Source of the DNA: Thermococcus sp. JdFR-02
Lineage (GTDB): Archaea > Methanobacteriota_B > Thermococci > Thermococcales > Thermococcaceae
Reading direction: 5' to 3'
Length of the DNA stretch: 64,000 nucleotides
Assembly: GCA_002009975.1 (NCBI GenBank)
Contig: MTLP01000042.1
Span: forward strand, 228,418 to 292,417
Part shown: positions 8,841-16,557 of the stretch, one piece after another
Numbering within the stretch: the first letter of the stretch is position 1
Layout: the number at the start of each line of letters is the position of its first letter
Program-made: the position numbers and the translations under genes
The notes under the pieces: model-generated
What the model was told of the DNA's origin: nothing
Database searches by the model: none
Seen by the model: the letters and a program-made list of their open reading frames with translations, nothing else

Positions 8841-9054
8841 AATTTGCAAACTTTGATATGCCTTTCAATGTAATTAGACTATCTAACACAGCATATTCAT
8901 TGGCAAGCTCTTCAGCGAGCTCTTTGGGTATGCCATTTTTAATTAGGGCTTTTCTGAATTTCCGCTTACTTCTTCTAACGGCTCTCTTCATTCCTGCAAT
9001 ATCCCATAGAATCTTTGGAACTAAGAATAAAACTCTAAAAAGGGAAATAATCAT
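8776..9054 (-). CDS. Small basic protein, unknown function
   Basis: A 92-residue, strongly basic protein with a short hydrophobic N-terminus (MIISLFRVLFLVPKILWDIAG) that could lie on or in the membrane, then an Arg/Lys-rich helix and GIPKELAEELANEY. The last 65 bases overlap the convergent GTPase gene. The ATG overlaps the last base of the upstream gene, so it is the third gene of a leftward unit beginning at 10093. No family is recognised. Confidence 0.6.
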   Translation of the reverse strand: MIISLFRVLFLVPKILWDIAGMKRAVRRSKRKFRKALIKNGIPKELAEELANEYAVLDSLITLKGISKFANFKGNYFSLRTEHNKPKHLKAR

Positions 9055-9629
9055 CAGAGCTCCTCCTCAAAATCCTCCCCTATCTTTTTCTTCCCCAACT
9101 TTTTTAACTCCTCAAGTTTCTCAAGTTTGCCCATTTTCTCCTTCATGAAAGCCGCTACGAGAGTTTTAACTATATTAACACTCTCCATATACTCCTTTGT
9201 AAGTTCAAAGGCTTTATCTGGATCCATCCCTGCTCCAACAAGTTCTTTATAAAAGCTGGCAACATTCTTTCCAAACCTTTCTGCTTTTTCTGGGTCATAG
9301 GTTTCATTAATTAAATCTTTTATTGGACCAAATATTGAATCCATTATCTTGGGCAAGCTTTCAGATAAAACTCCCATGACCTCTCTAAGCTCTTCAACAT
9401 CTTCCTTATCACTCTTTTTTCCAGCAACTTTAAATTCACTGAGCATGTCTTCAAGGATTTCAATTTTTCTTTCAAGCAGTTCTAAATCCTCCTCACTCTT
9501 TGCTTCTTTAAGTTGCTGAGTGAGATCTCTTATAGTTTCCTCAATTATCCCCTTAGCCCCTACTTCGCTTTCTATAGCGGCTAAAACTTTCTTTTTAATC
9601 TCTTCTTTAAACTCCTCTTCATCAAACAT
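9054..9629 (-). CDS. Acidic helical/coiled-coil protein, unknown function
   Basis: A 191-residue, highly charged, almost wholly helical protein with heptad-like segments around residues 30-75 (LKEAKSEEDLELLERKIEIL). No Cys, signal or membrane segment. The start at 9629 has GAGGTG at good spacing; in-frame starts at 9635 and 9638 overlap that site. It sits 20 bases after the winged-helix gene and touches the next gene, so the three are probably cotranscribed. Function unknown. Confidence 0.6.
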   Translation of the reverse strand: MFDEEEFKEEIKKKVLAAIESEVGAKGIIEETIRDLTQQLKEAKSEEDLELLERKIEILEDMLSEFKVAGKKSDKEDVEELREVMGVLSESLPKIMDSIFGPIKDLINETYDPEKAERFGKNVASFYKELVGAGMDPDKAFELTKEYMESVNIVKTLVAAFMKEKMGKLEKLEELKKLGKKKIGEDFEEEL

Positions 9630-9649
9630 TTCCATCACCTCGTTATCAT

Positions 9650-10093
9650 CTATATGTGCTCAAACTTAATTGGAATGCCGATTAATTCAAGCCACTTATT
9701 GAGCACTTCTTTTTTTAAAGTGTAGCACTTTCCTTTCTCGCCATCAACTTCACTAACAACCCCTAACTTCAAGAGGATCTCAAGTTTTTCCCTAACGGTA
9801 TTTCGTGAACCTTTTCCTCTCCTTGCCTTCAACTCTCGAGCTATCTGGCTTATATTGGCTTTTTTAAGATCAAAAATTATCTTCACAATCTCCCTCGCTA
9901 TTGGGTCATGTTTTATTTCTGGCACAACTATGTCTATGCTTAAATCTCCATGCTGGGCATAGAGGTTTATAAGCCTCAAATAGTTCTGTGCAAGCTGTGA
10001 AACAAGTTCAAAGCTTCTCATTAGCTCAGCCATTGCTTTTCTTAGACTCTCAACTTCCTTTGAGAGTTTCTCGACATCATTGTCTTCTGCCAT
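9650..10093 (-). CDS. Coiled coil plus winged-helix DNA-binding protein
   Basis: A 147-residue protein. Residues 1-50 form a Leu-rich coiled coil (VEKLSKEVESLRKAM). Residues about 75-135 form a winged helix: ANISQIARELKAR as the first helices, GSRNTVREKLEIL as the recognition helix, and LGVVSEV as the wing, then KCYTLKKEV. It is therefore a probable dimeric transcription regulator. It leads a three-gene unit with two unknown proteins and may regulate that unit. Target and ligand unknown. Confidence 0.7.
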   Translation of the reverse strand: MAEDNDVEKLSKEVESLRKAMAELMRSFELVSQLAQNYLRLINLYAQHGDLSIDIVVPEIKHDPIAREIVKIIFDLKKANISQIARELKARRGKGSRNTVREKLEILLKLGVVSEVDGEKGKCYTLKKEVLNKWLELIGIPIKFEHI

Positions 10094-10223
10094 TCTGAGC
10101 ACCATAACTAAGTTGTTTGGTCAAAAAATATAGAGGTTCTGATTAAAAATGACCACCAAAGACCGTGACTTATATTGATTAATATATTTGAAAGTAAATA
10201 AACCTTACTTAAAGTCAAAAGCA

Positions 10224-11186
10224 CTAATAATCTTCACTCTCGAGTTTCTCTTTAACGTACTCCGCTATAGCTTTTGCAACTGTTGGGGGAACAGCCTCAC
10301 CAACGCTATCATACTGGACATCTCTTCCTCCCAAGAAGATGTGATAATCTGGATACCCCATTAAGCGAGCTTGTTCTCTTACCGTTAGAAGTCTATCATC
10401 GAAAGGATGAATAAACCTGCTTCCGCCTTTTACAGTTGGAGCAACCTTGTAAGGATGAAGTCTTGTCCAATTGGTAAATCTTCTTGTAGAATCTCCGAAA
10501 TAATGCAAAGACTCTCCCCATCCCAGCGTCATTATTTTTCTACGCTTTTTGTAGGTTAGCGGAACATATTGGTGGTTTGGAATTTCCAATGCCTCCGGAA
10601 GTCTTGGGTCTGGCAAATCTCCAATAGCTTCCCAAACTGTAATTCTCCTCCCAAACTTCTTTGGCTTAAGCTTTATGTTTGAAATAAACACTCTTTTCCT
10701 CCTTTGTGGTGTTCCATAGTCTTGAGCATCTAAAATATTAAAATACACTTCATAACCGGCTTGCTCAAATTCGTATTTTAAAGCATCTTCAAGCTCTCCC
10801 TCTAAAACCTGAGGAACTTCCTCCATGACAAATACCTTTGGTTGCAAATCCTTAACAAATCTAATGAAATGCAGTACTAATTGCCCAATGGGGTCATTAT
10901 AAAGCCTATCCAATGGGTTCTCTTTTCTCTTAAGACTTGCTGCTGTAAAAGGCTCACATGGAGGTCCTCCAATTAAAACGTCTGGAATTCCTACATCTCT
11001 AATAAGTTCAATAGCGTGAATCTTTTTGATATCTTCAATGTAGACTTTGACTTCAGGGAAATTATATTGATAAGTCTCTGCTTTAGGTTTAAAGTTCTCA
11101 ACAGCTGCAAGAATTTTAAATCTCGCCTCTTTAAACCCCCTACTAAATCCTCCCGCACCAGCGAATAAATCAATAACCGTGTACAT
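10224..11186 (-). CDS. DNA (cytosine-5) methyltransferase
   Basis: A 320-residue C5-cytosine methyltransferase. Motifs in order: I DLFAGAGGFSRGF (SAM binding), IV GGPPCEPF with the catalytic Cys, VI MEEVPQVL (the usual ENV with Glu for Asn), VIII QRRKRVF, IX RLLTVREQARLMGYPD and X SVGEAVPP. The start is the ATG at 11186 (MYTVIDLF); longer starts would overlap the divergent gene's promoter. No restriction endonuclease gene adjoins it, so it looks like a solitary chromosomal methyltransferase. The target site cannot be read from sequence. Confidence 0.93.
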   Translation of the reverse strand: MYTVIDLFAGAGGFSRGFKEARFKILAAVENFKPKAETYQYNFPEVKVYIEDIKKIHAIELIRDVGIPDVLIGGPPCEPFTAASLKRKENPLDRLYNDPIGQLVLHFIRFVKDLQPKVFVMEEVPQVLEGELEDALKYEFEQAGYEVYFNILDAQDYGTPQRRKRVFISNIKLKPKKFGRRITVWEAIGDLPDPRLPEALEIPNHQYVPLTYKKRRKIMTLGWGESLHYFGDSTRRFTNWTRLHPYKVAPTVKGGSRFIHPFDDRLLTVREQARLMGYPDYHIFLGGRDVQYDSVGEAVPPTVAKAIAEYVKEKLESEDY

Positions 11187-11259
11187 AAGTCTCACCAGAA
11201 GTACTAAGAGAGGCAAGATTTATAAGCATTTCAAGATACCAATAAGCGAGGCGAGACCG

Positions 11260-11547
11260 GTGGAGCGAGAGATAAGCGAAGAAAAAATTCAAAAATACTT
11301 TGAAATAACGAGAAAAGCCCTGGAAAAGCTTGAAATTGCAGTACATGAAAAAAGCCTCCTCTATTCTGTTGCAAAAGACTTTTTAACCATGGCGAAAAGC
11401 TATTATGAGGATGCCAAATACTATTACGAAAAAGGAGACTATGTCACAGCATTCGCTGCTTTAAACTACGCCCATGGTTTCATTGATGCTGGAGTAAGAC
11501 TTGGAGTGTTTAAGGGTGAAGACGACAGATTATTTGCTTTTGGGTGA
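11260..11547 (+). CDS. DUF357 family protein
   Basis: A 95-residue helical protein with the family-typical segment MAKSYYEDAKYYYEKGDY and FAALNYAHGFIDAG, resembling a HEPN/TPR-like helical hairpin bundle. I chose the GTG at 11260 with GAGGCGAG upstream; a frame from 11179 exists but would cross the TATA-like TTTATAAG at about 11220. Function unknown in the family. It lies nine bases before the DUF555 gene and is probably cotranscribed with it. Confidence 0.8.
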   Translation: MEREISEEKIQKYFEITRKALEKLEIAVHEKSLLYSVAKDFLTMAKSYYEDAKYYYEKGDYVTAFAALNYAHGFIDAGVRLGVFKGEDDRLFAFG

Positions 11548-11556
11548 GGTGAGAAG

Positions 11557-11946
11557 ATGGGGGATTATATAGTGGTGTTGGAAGCACCAATAATCGTGAG
11601 AGATGTCGAAACGGCAGAAGATGCAATAAACGTTGCTGTCTCAAAAGTCGCCAAGGCTTTGAATAAAGAAAAGCTTGATTTTGTGAAAGTTGAAATAGGC
11701 TACTCCCAATGTCCCGTGTGTGGAAGCCCCTTTGAAAGTGCCTTTGTGATCGGGAATGTTGGGCTGGTAGGGATTTATTTGACGCTTAAAGTTTTTAATG
11801 CACAGAGTTTAGAGCATGCAGAGAGAATTGCAAAAGCTGTTGTTGGAAAAGCCTTAAGAAAAGTTCCGTTAAAGGTTTTTGAAATCAAGGAAATGCACAA
11901 TGGAAGAGAAGGGGAAGGAGTCCGTTTTGAAGGATCTCAAAACTAG
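11557..11946 (+). CDS. UPF0212 / DUF555 family protein
   Basis: A 129-residue protein of a family found in euryarchaea. It begins MGDYIVVLEAPI and has one CPVCGSPF pair at about residues 51-54, which may bind a metal, followed by a predicted alpha/beta part. GAGGTGAG precedes the ATG. It follows the DUF357 gene closely. The molecular function of the family is not known. It is convergent with the aco-like locus. Confidence 0.85.
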   Translation: MGDYIVVLEAPIIVRDVETAEDAINVAVSKVAKALNKEKLDFVKVEIGYSQCPVCGSPFESAFVIGNVGLVGIYLTLKVFNAQSLEHAERIAKAVVGKALRKVPLKVFEIKEMHNGREGEGVRFEGSQN

Positions 11947-11972
11947 CTCCCTTTAATTTAAAAAAGAAAAAG

Positions 11973-12173
11973 CTAAGCTTCAATAACTGCTATCACTTGT
12001 CCCTGAGAAACCTCTTCATTTTCTTTTATCAAAATTTTCACCCTTCCACTCGCTGGAGCGTTTATATGCATGGTAACCTCTTCTATCATGACTTCAGCTA
12101 TCTCCTCTCCTAATTTGTATTTTAGAAAAGCTAGATTTTCATCGAGAATTATTAAAAAACAGAAAAACATCAC
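11973..12173 (-). CDS. Lipoyl/biotinyl-like domain protein lacking the modified lysine
   Basis: A 66-residue protein. Its second half, HINAPASGRVKILIKE then NEEVSQGQVIAVIEA, is a clear biotinyl/lipoyl fold half. Aligned with the stand-alone lipoyl protein of this locus (SEKITGEIEAPASG), the lysine position is occupied by Glu in IEEVTMHINAPASG, so it should not be lipoylated. The N-terminal half is shortened by about four to five residues compared with a normal domain. The start overlaps the DUF6506 stop as ATGA, and it is the last gene of the leftward aco-like unit. A structural or regulatory role in the complex is possible but not shown. Confidence 0.65.
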   Translation of the reverse strand: MMFFCFLIILDENLAFLKYKLGEEIAEVMIEEVTMHINAPASGRVKILIKENEEVSQGQVIAVIEA

Positions 12174-12478
12174 TTGAAGATCTCATCGCCGCTCTTGTTT
12201 TCTAATCCTGGATGGATGTCAAACCTTACAACCCCAACTGGAACTTTTCCTTTTATTGCTTCTACTACTTTTGCCACCCCAACATGTCCAAATCCGCCGC
12301 AAAGTTCAATAGCAACGATCCCATCTTCAACAAGTTCTTTTGCCACCTCACAAGCTTCGTTATAATTTTTAACTCCAACTACGTGGAGTTCTACAATCGG
12401 TGTTGCAACTACAGCTCTGTGCTTTTTAGGGTCTGCCTCAGGGGCTACAAATATAAAGGCCGCTTTAAGCTCCCCCAT
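12170..12478 (-). CDS. DUF6506 family protein
   Basis: A 102-residue alpha/beta protein with the motifs FIFVAPEADPKKHR, IELCGGFGHVGVAKV and VGVVRFDIHPG, which match the DUF6506 family as I remember it. The catalytic role is unknown; the conserved Glu, Cys and His suggest a small-molecule enzyme or binder. It is 35 bases after the membrane-protein gene and overlaps the lipoyl-like gene by four bases. Its position in the aco-like operon links it to that pathway. Confidence 0.75.
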   Translation of the reverse strand: MGELKAAFIFVAPEADPKKHRAVVATPIVELHVVGVKNYNEACEVAKELVEDGIVAIELCGGFGHVGVAKVVEAIKGKVPVGVVRFDIHPGLENKSGDEIFK

Positions 12479-12513
12479 AGCCTTAATTCCTCCTTACGTT
12501 TTTACAATTTCAT

Positions 12514-13545
12514 TTACTCTTCCCACGACCAGGAAGGTGGAAATCCCGTTCTCTTTGATGGGAAGCATAGAGGTATCACAAATCCCCAATGCACTCCAGC
12601 ATACGCTAATACAAATGCTTGAAGCAAGTAGTAAGTATCTTCAGGAGAAGTTGGAGGCCATATGGATTTGGTTATTGCGATGCTCACCAAAACTGCTATG
12701 ATTTGTATTATGATCACGCCTATGAGTCCTACAATAGCACCCAACGTTGGTGGCTTAATTTTTCTCCAGGGCCAGCCTTCAAATATTACAAATACGCTCC
12801 AGTTAAAGCTACATCCCGCTCCAAACCATATTAAGAAGTATAGTGAGTACCCGCCTATTAGTGAAGCATATGGATTCTCTAAAGAGAAGTTAAAATATCC
12901 AAGTAATGATGCAAATGCTATTATTAGGAACACTACAGCCAGATTTATTGCCCAATATGTGATACCTGCTTCACCCTCTTTCATATCTTTAGTCCAGTAT
13001 GCTATAATACCTGAACCCAAAAGCCATTGGGTAGGAATAAACCACCATGCGGGCATAAGTCCTGGTTTGGGTAATACTATTATTGTCACTATGACTAGTG
13101 AATACCAAAGTAAAAGATCCAATACTGTTTTTTTAGGCGGTGCAACTTTACCCCATAAATGGAATGAAAAGTCTGTTACTACTATCCAAAAAAACAATCC
13201 TGCTAGTATTGGGAATCCATATGTTCCTAGATCAATTATCTTATCAGCCAGCCACCAACACAGCACTCCCAAGAACCAAGCCACACTGAGCATCGTAATG
13301 CCACGAGCCCACCAATTCTCAATTTTGTTAAATGGCCAGTAGCCCCATACTACGAATGCAAAAACCCACCATAGAGCCCATAGATACGTTCCAACTATAT
13401 CAAGCCACTCTATATCGCAAATGGAAACTCTAGTAAACACCAAATGACCGATCCACCAGTTTAGTACAGAAGCTATAATTACAGCGAGCATTACTGGCCA
13501 ATGATATCCCCATTTTAGTTTTTCACCTTTTTCTATCTCAACCAA
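12514..13545 (-). CDS. Trp-rich polytopic membrane protein of the aco-like locus
   Basis: A 343-residue integral membrane protein with about nine predicted helices and an unusually high Trp content (for example WALWWVFAFVVWGYWPF and NWWARG). No transporter family is recognised with certainty. It begins MVEIEKGEKLKWGYHW, and a GGCG/AGGAGG-like site precedes the ATG. It lies between the VOC gene and DUF6506 in the leftward aco-like unit, so import of the dehydrogenase substrate or export of a product is a fair guess. The base composition is slightly different from the neighbours because of the Trp codons. Confidence 0.7.
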   Translation of the reverse strand: MVEIEKGEKLKWGYHWPVMLAVIIASVLNWWIGHLVFTRVSICDIEWLDIVGTYLWALWWVFAFVVWGYWPFNKIENWWARGITMLSVAWFLGVLCWWLADKIIDLGTYGFPILAGLFFWIVVTDFSFHLWGKVAPPKKTVLDLLLWYSLVIVTIIVLPKPGLMPAWWFIPTQWLLGSGIIAYWTKDMKEGEAGITYWAINLAVVFLIIAFASLLGYFNFSLENPYASLIGGYSLYFLIWFGAGCSFNWSVFVIFEGWPWRKIKPPTLGAIVGLIGVIIIQIIAVLVSIAITKSIWPPTSPEDTYYLLQAFVLAYAGVHWGFVIPLCFPSKRTGFPPSWSWEE

Positions 13546-13605
13546 GTTTTTCGCCTCCTATGTTTTAAACAAAGAATTAAGAAGAGAGTAGATACCCTTG
13601 CATAC

Positions 13606-14127
13606 CTACTCCTTTGATTCTTTTTCAGATTCAGGCGGGTATACCGCATCAGGTTCTGGCCACTCAAAGTCTGGTGGCATGTTGTAAATTTCTGCAATAA
13701 ACTTTAGATTTTCCTCAGTGGTTAGATAAGTGTAAGTAAGGCCATACCATGTACCGCCTTGTAAGATCTTGTGACCTTTAGCGCGGAAGAATTTCATGGC
13801 TTCCTCATAATTATCAACTGCAAATGCCACATGATGCAATCCTTCTCCACAAGTGCGTAGAAACTCTGCATAAATGCTTTTTTCATCTTTAGGCTCGATT
13901 AGCTCCCATTGAACATTGCCGATATTACAAAGAGCAATACGCATAGCATAATCTTCCCTTTTTTCCCTGATAATCATGTTTTCCACAGTTTTTGGGTCAA
14001 ATTCATATATTTTCCATGGTCCTATACCATACTCATCAGCATATTTTTTAACTGCTTCATCTAAATCTCTCACTACTACAGCTACTTGGAGCACATTTTT
14101 AAATATGGGCTTCTCCACTATTTTCAC
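13606..14127 (-). CDS. VOC-fold (glyoxalase/methylmalonyl-CoA epimerase-like) protein
   Basis: A 173-residue vicinal-oxygen-chelate protein with two beta-alpha-beta-beta-beta modules. Module 1 starts VLQVAVVVRDLDEAVKKY; Gln sits where epimerases have the first metal-ligand His. Module 2 has GLHHVAFAVDNYEEA with the second His, and KFIAEIY supplies the Glu. This resembles methylmalonyl-CoA epimerases and 4-HPPD-like proteins. I chose the GTG at 14127 after a GAGAAGAAGG site; the only start further upstream is a TTG at 14157. It follows E1 beta in the operon and may epimerise or isomerise the 2-oxo/hydroxy substrate. Substrate unknown. Confidence 0.75.
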   Translation of the reverse strand: MKIVEKPIFKNVLQVAVVVRDLDEAVKKYADEYGIGPWKIYEFDPKTVENMIIREKREDYAMRIALCNIGNVQWELIEPKDEKSIYAEFLRTCGEGLHHVAFAVDNYEEAMKFFRAKGHKILQGGTWYGLTYTYLTTEENLKFIAEIYNMPPDFEWPEPDAVYPPESEKESKE

Positions 14128-14159
14128 CTTCTTCTCACGTCTAAAAATAAAAAACAAAA

Positions 14160-15143
14160 TTAAAGAACATCTCTAACAGCTTTTTCAATCTTTTCAGAAC
14201 TTGGTATCCACTCTTTCTCTAGAGCCGGGCTAAATGGAACTGGCGTTGCTGGAGGTGTGATTATCTTAACCGGAGCTTTTAGAGCATCAAATGCTTTACT
14301 TACAGCCAATGCCGCGATGTCTGTTGCAAAGCCACATCTTGGATACCCTTCATCTACAACAACTAATCTCCCAGTCTTCTTTATGGAATTGAGTATTGTA
14401 TCAACATCTAAAGGCACCAAAGTCCTTGGATCAACTACTTCAACACTTATACCCTCTTCTTCGAGCTTCTTTGCAACCTCTAATGATTTATGAACCATCG
14501 CCGCTGTTGCAACTATTGTAACATCCTTTCCTTCTTTCTTAATATCTGCCTCTCCTAATGGAATTGAATAAGGTTCTTCTGGGACTGGACCTTTAATGCC
14601 ATAAAGCCCTTTATGTTCTATGAAAACTACTGGATCATCATCCTCAATTGAGGAAATTAGCAATCCTTTTGCATCATAAGGAGTAGATGGCATTACCACC
14701 TTAAGTCCAGGTACATGGATAAAAAGTGCATGGAGTGATTGTGAGTGCTGTGCAGCTGCTGCAAATCCTGCTCCACAGGTTGTTCTTAAAACCATAGGAA
14801 TTTTAGCTTTTCCACCGAACATATATCTTATCTTTGCAGCTTGGTTGTAGATTTGGTCATAGGCAACTCCTAAGAAATCTATGAACATGAGCTCCACTAC
14901 CGGTCTCAAAAGACCTGCAGCAGCTGCTCCTACAGCGGTTCCAATAAAGCCACTCTCTGCGATTGGGGTATCCTTAACTCTCTCTGATCCATATTTTTCA
15001 TAAAGCCCTTTTGTCACTCCAAATATTCCTCCATAAACTCCCACGTCTTCACCCATGACAATAACTTTTTCATCTTTTGACATCTCGTAATCTAGAGCTT
15101 CATTGAGAGCTTCTGCAAAAGTGATCTCTCTCACCACTGCCAT
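14160..15143 (-). CDS. acoB: E1 beta subunit of an acetoin/2-oxoacid dehydrogenase-like complex
   Basis: A 327-residue transketolase-type beta subunit with the expected segments: MGEDVGVYGG, DTPIAESGFIGTAVGAA, VIEHKGLYG-like region and VVDEGYPRCGFATDIAA. Together with E1 alpha it forms the thiamine diphosphate-dependent component that cleaves acetoin or decarboxylates a 2-oxoacid and passes the acyl group to lipoyl-E2. The ATG overlaps the E1 alpha stop by 13 bases. The partner gene AcoX nearby favours the acetoin-type subfamily over pyruvate dehydrogenase. Confidence 0.9.
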   Translation of the reverse strand: MAVVREITFAEALNEALDYEMSKDEKVIVMGEDVGVYGGIFGVTKGLYEKYGSERVKDTPIAESGFIGTAVGAAAAGLLRPVVELMFIDFLGVAYDQIYNQAAKIRYMFGGKAKIPMVLRTTCGAGFAAAAQHSQSLHALFIHVPGLKVVMPSTPYDAKGLLISSIEDDDPVVFIEHKGLYGIKGPVPEEPYSIPLGEADIKKEGKDVTIVATAAMVHKSLEVAKKLEEEGISVEVVDPRTLVPLDVDTILNSIKKTGRLVVVDEGYPRCGFATDIAALAVSKAFDALKAPVKIITPPATPVPFSPALEKEWIPSSEKIEKAVRDVL

Positions 15144-16135
15144 ACTAACACCCCCTTGGTTGGTGTTGAGAAAACATCTTCAACAACATCCTCCTTAGTT
15201 GGCCATGGACTTTCTTCTGCAAACTTCACAGCCTCTTCAATCTCCTTTCTTGCCTTTTCCCACATCTTTTCAAGTTCTTCTTTTGTAGCAATGCCCTTCT
15301 TTAGAAGAACGTCTTCAAAAATCTTAATTGGATCTTTGTTATTCTTCCACCACTCTATCTCTTCTTTTGATCTGTAAACCTCAGGATCACCCTCAAAGTG
15401 TCCTCTGAACCTGTAGGTCTTCACTTCTATTAAAGTTGGTCCTTCTCCTCTTCTCGCCCTTTCAATGGCTTCCTTAGCAACTTCATACACAGCCAAAACA
15501 TCTTGCCCATCCACTGCGACACCAGGGATCCCATATGCTTTTCCTCTTTCTGCAACGCTCTTAATTGTCTGTTGCTTTGAGTATGGGAGGGATATTTGAT
15601 ATAAATTATTCTCACAAACAAATACTACTGGAAGCTTCCATATTGATGCTATGTTTATTCCTTCATGGAAATTTTGCTGGTTTGAAGCACCTTCACCAAA
15701 GAAGGCAACTGCAACGCTGTCAAGACCGTTTAGCTTTATCCCTAACGCCGCACCTACTGCATGTGGAATTCCGCCACCAACGATACCATTTGCTCCCAAT
15801 TCACCAATCTCAACATCAGCGATGTGCATTGAGCCACCTTTACCTTTACATATTCCCGTCTTCTTTCCAAAGAGCTCAGCCATTGAAGCCTTTATACAAC
15901 CTCCTTTTGCAATGTAATGACCATGACCTCTGTGTGTGCTTGTTATAAAGTCATCTTTTCTTAAATGCGCCATGATACCTACTGCAACTGCTTCCTCACC
16001 AACGTATAAGTGAACAAATCCCGGAACTTTTCCCTGTGCAAAAAGTTCTGCGACTCTTTCTTCATGTACTCTAATCCTTACCATGGTCTCATACATCCAC
16101 AATAGGGTTTCTTTCGGAATTTCCTCCACAACCAT
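15131..16135 (-). CDS. acoA: E1 alpha subunit of an acetoin/2-oxoacid dehydrogenase-like complex
   Basis: A 334-residue thiamine diphosphate-binding subunit. The ThDP motif is visible as FGEGASNQQNFHEG and ends at CENNLYQIS. RGHGHYIAKGG and GKKTGICKGKGGSMHI are close to the acetoin dehydrogenase (AcoA) pattern. I prefer the ATG at 16135 because GGAGGA lies at perfect spacing before it; an in-frame ATG at 16150 contains that site. First gene of the leftward unit and divergent from the lipoyl protein gene across a promoter region with three inverted repeats. Confidence 0.9.
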   Translation of the reverse strand: MVVEEIPKETLLWMYETMVRIRVHEERVAELFAQGKVPGFVHLYVGEEAVAVGIMAHLRKDDFITSTHRGHGHYIAKGGCIKASMAELFGKKTGICKGKGGSMHIADVEIGELGANGIVGGGIPHAVGAALGIKLNGLDSVAVAFFGEGASNQQNFHEGINIASIWKLPVVFVCENNLYQISLPYSKQQTIKSVAERGKAYGIPGVAVDGQDVLAVYEVAKEAIERARRGEGPTLIEVKTYRFRGHFEGDPEVYRSKEEIEWWKNNKDPIKIFEDVLLKKGIATKEELEKMWEKARKEIEEAVKFAEESPWPTKEDVVEDVFSTPTKGVLVWQW

Positions 16136-16167
16136 TTTATTTTCCTCCATAGGTTTTAGATTGTATC

Positions 16168-16200
16168 AAGACTGTTCTAGAGTTTATCAAGAACAGACTT
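16168..16200. promoter_or_regulatory. Inverted repeat 1 in the aco-like divergent promoter
   Basis: Arms AAGACTGTTCT (16168-16178) and AGAACAGACTT (16190-16200) are reverse complements except for one position, separated by 11 bases. The spacing puts the half-sites about two helical turns apart, as for a dimeric regulator. It lies just upstream of E1 alpha. Confidence 0.55.
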
Positions 16201-16206
16201 TAGTCG

Positions 16207-16233
16207 ATATAGTAGTTTGTAAAACTACTATAT
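16207..16233. promoter_or_regulatory. Inverted repeat 2 (perfect 12-bp arms) in the aco-like divergent promoter
   Basis: Arms ATATAGTAGTTT (16207-16218) and AAACTACTATAT (16222-16233) are perfect reverse complements with a three-base spacer GTA. The arms contain TATA-like sequence, so a bound protein could block transcription in both directions. This is the strongest operator candidate of the window; the cognate regulator is not encoded in the locus. Confidence 0.65.
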
Positions 16234-16250
16234 ACGTTTTTCGCAAACGT
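16234..16250. promoter_or_regulatory. Inverted repeat 3 in the aco-like divergent promoter
   Basis: Arms ACGTTT (16234-16239) and AAACGT (16245-16250) around TTCGC, directly next to repeat 2 and just before the TATA box of the rightward unit. Short enough that chance cannot be excluded. Confidence 0.4.
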
Positions 16251-16260
16251 TATATATTTA
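16251..16260 (+). promoter_or_regulatory. TATA box of the lipoyl-E2-AcoX unit
   Basis: TATATATTTA at 16251-16260, about 50 bases before the ATG at 16308, would give a short leader holding the GTGGGGG ribosome binding site at about 16292-16298. Confidence 0.55.
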
Positions 16261-16307
16261 TGACAACTATTAATGCATAAAAACATTGTCACGTGGGGGC
16301 AAAAATT

Positions 16308-16553
16308 ATGACAAAAATAAATATAATTATGCCAAAATTTGGAATGACAATGCAAAAAGGGACAATAATAGAGTGGAAGAAAACAGTGGGTGAAAAAGTG
16401 GAGAAAGGAGAAGTTATAGCAGTTGTAGAATCCGAAAAAATAACGGGGGAAATAGAAGCTCCAGCATCTGGAATATTAGCGGAGATTTTATATGAAGTAG
16501 GTGCTGAAGTCCCTGTGGGCGAGAGAATAGCCATAATTGAAACGGAAGAGTGA
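16308..16553 (+). CDS. Stand-alone lipoyl-domain protein
   Basis: An 81-residue protein that is one complete lipoyl domain: MTKINIIMPKFGMTMQKG, then VESEKITGEIEAPASG with the lysine to be lipoylated at about residue 44. In bacterial complexes this domain is fused to the N-terminus of E2; here it is a separate carrier protein next to an E2 that lacks it. I chose the ATG at 16308 over the GTG at 16293 because GTGGGGG is then a ribosome binding site. Four bases separate its stop from the E2 start. Modification would need the lipoate ligase encoded at 19517. Confidence 0.9.
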   Translation: MTKINIIMPKFGMTMQKGTIIEWKKTVGEKVEKGEVIAVVESEKITGEIEAPASGILAEILYEVGAEVPVGERIAIIETEE

Positions 16554-16557
16554 TCAT

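Noticed and set aside
11187..11216. N-terminal extension of the C5 methyltransferase
   Set aside because: C5 methyltransferases begin close to motif I; the extension adds an unrelated hydrophobic stretch and would cover the neighbouring promoter.
12212..13342. Several long open frames on the plus strand opposite the membrane-protein, DUF6506 and neighbouring genes
   Set aside because: Their translations lack any family features, while the minus-strand frames give recognisable domains or consistent membrane segments. They arise from codon bias of the real genes.
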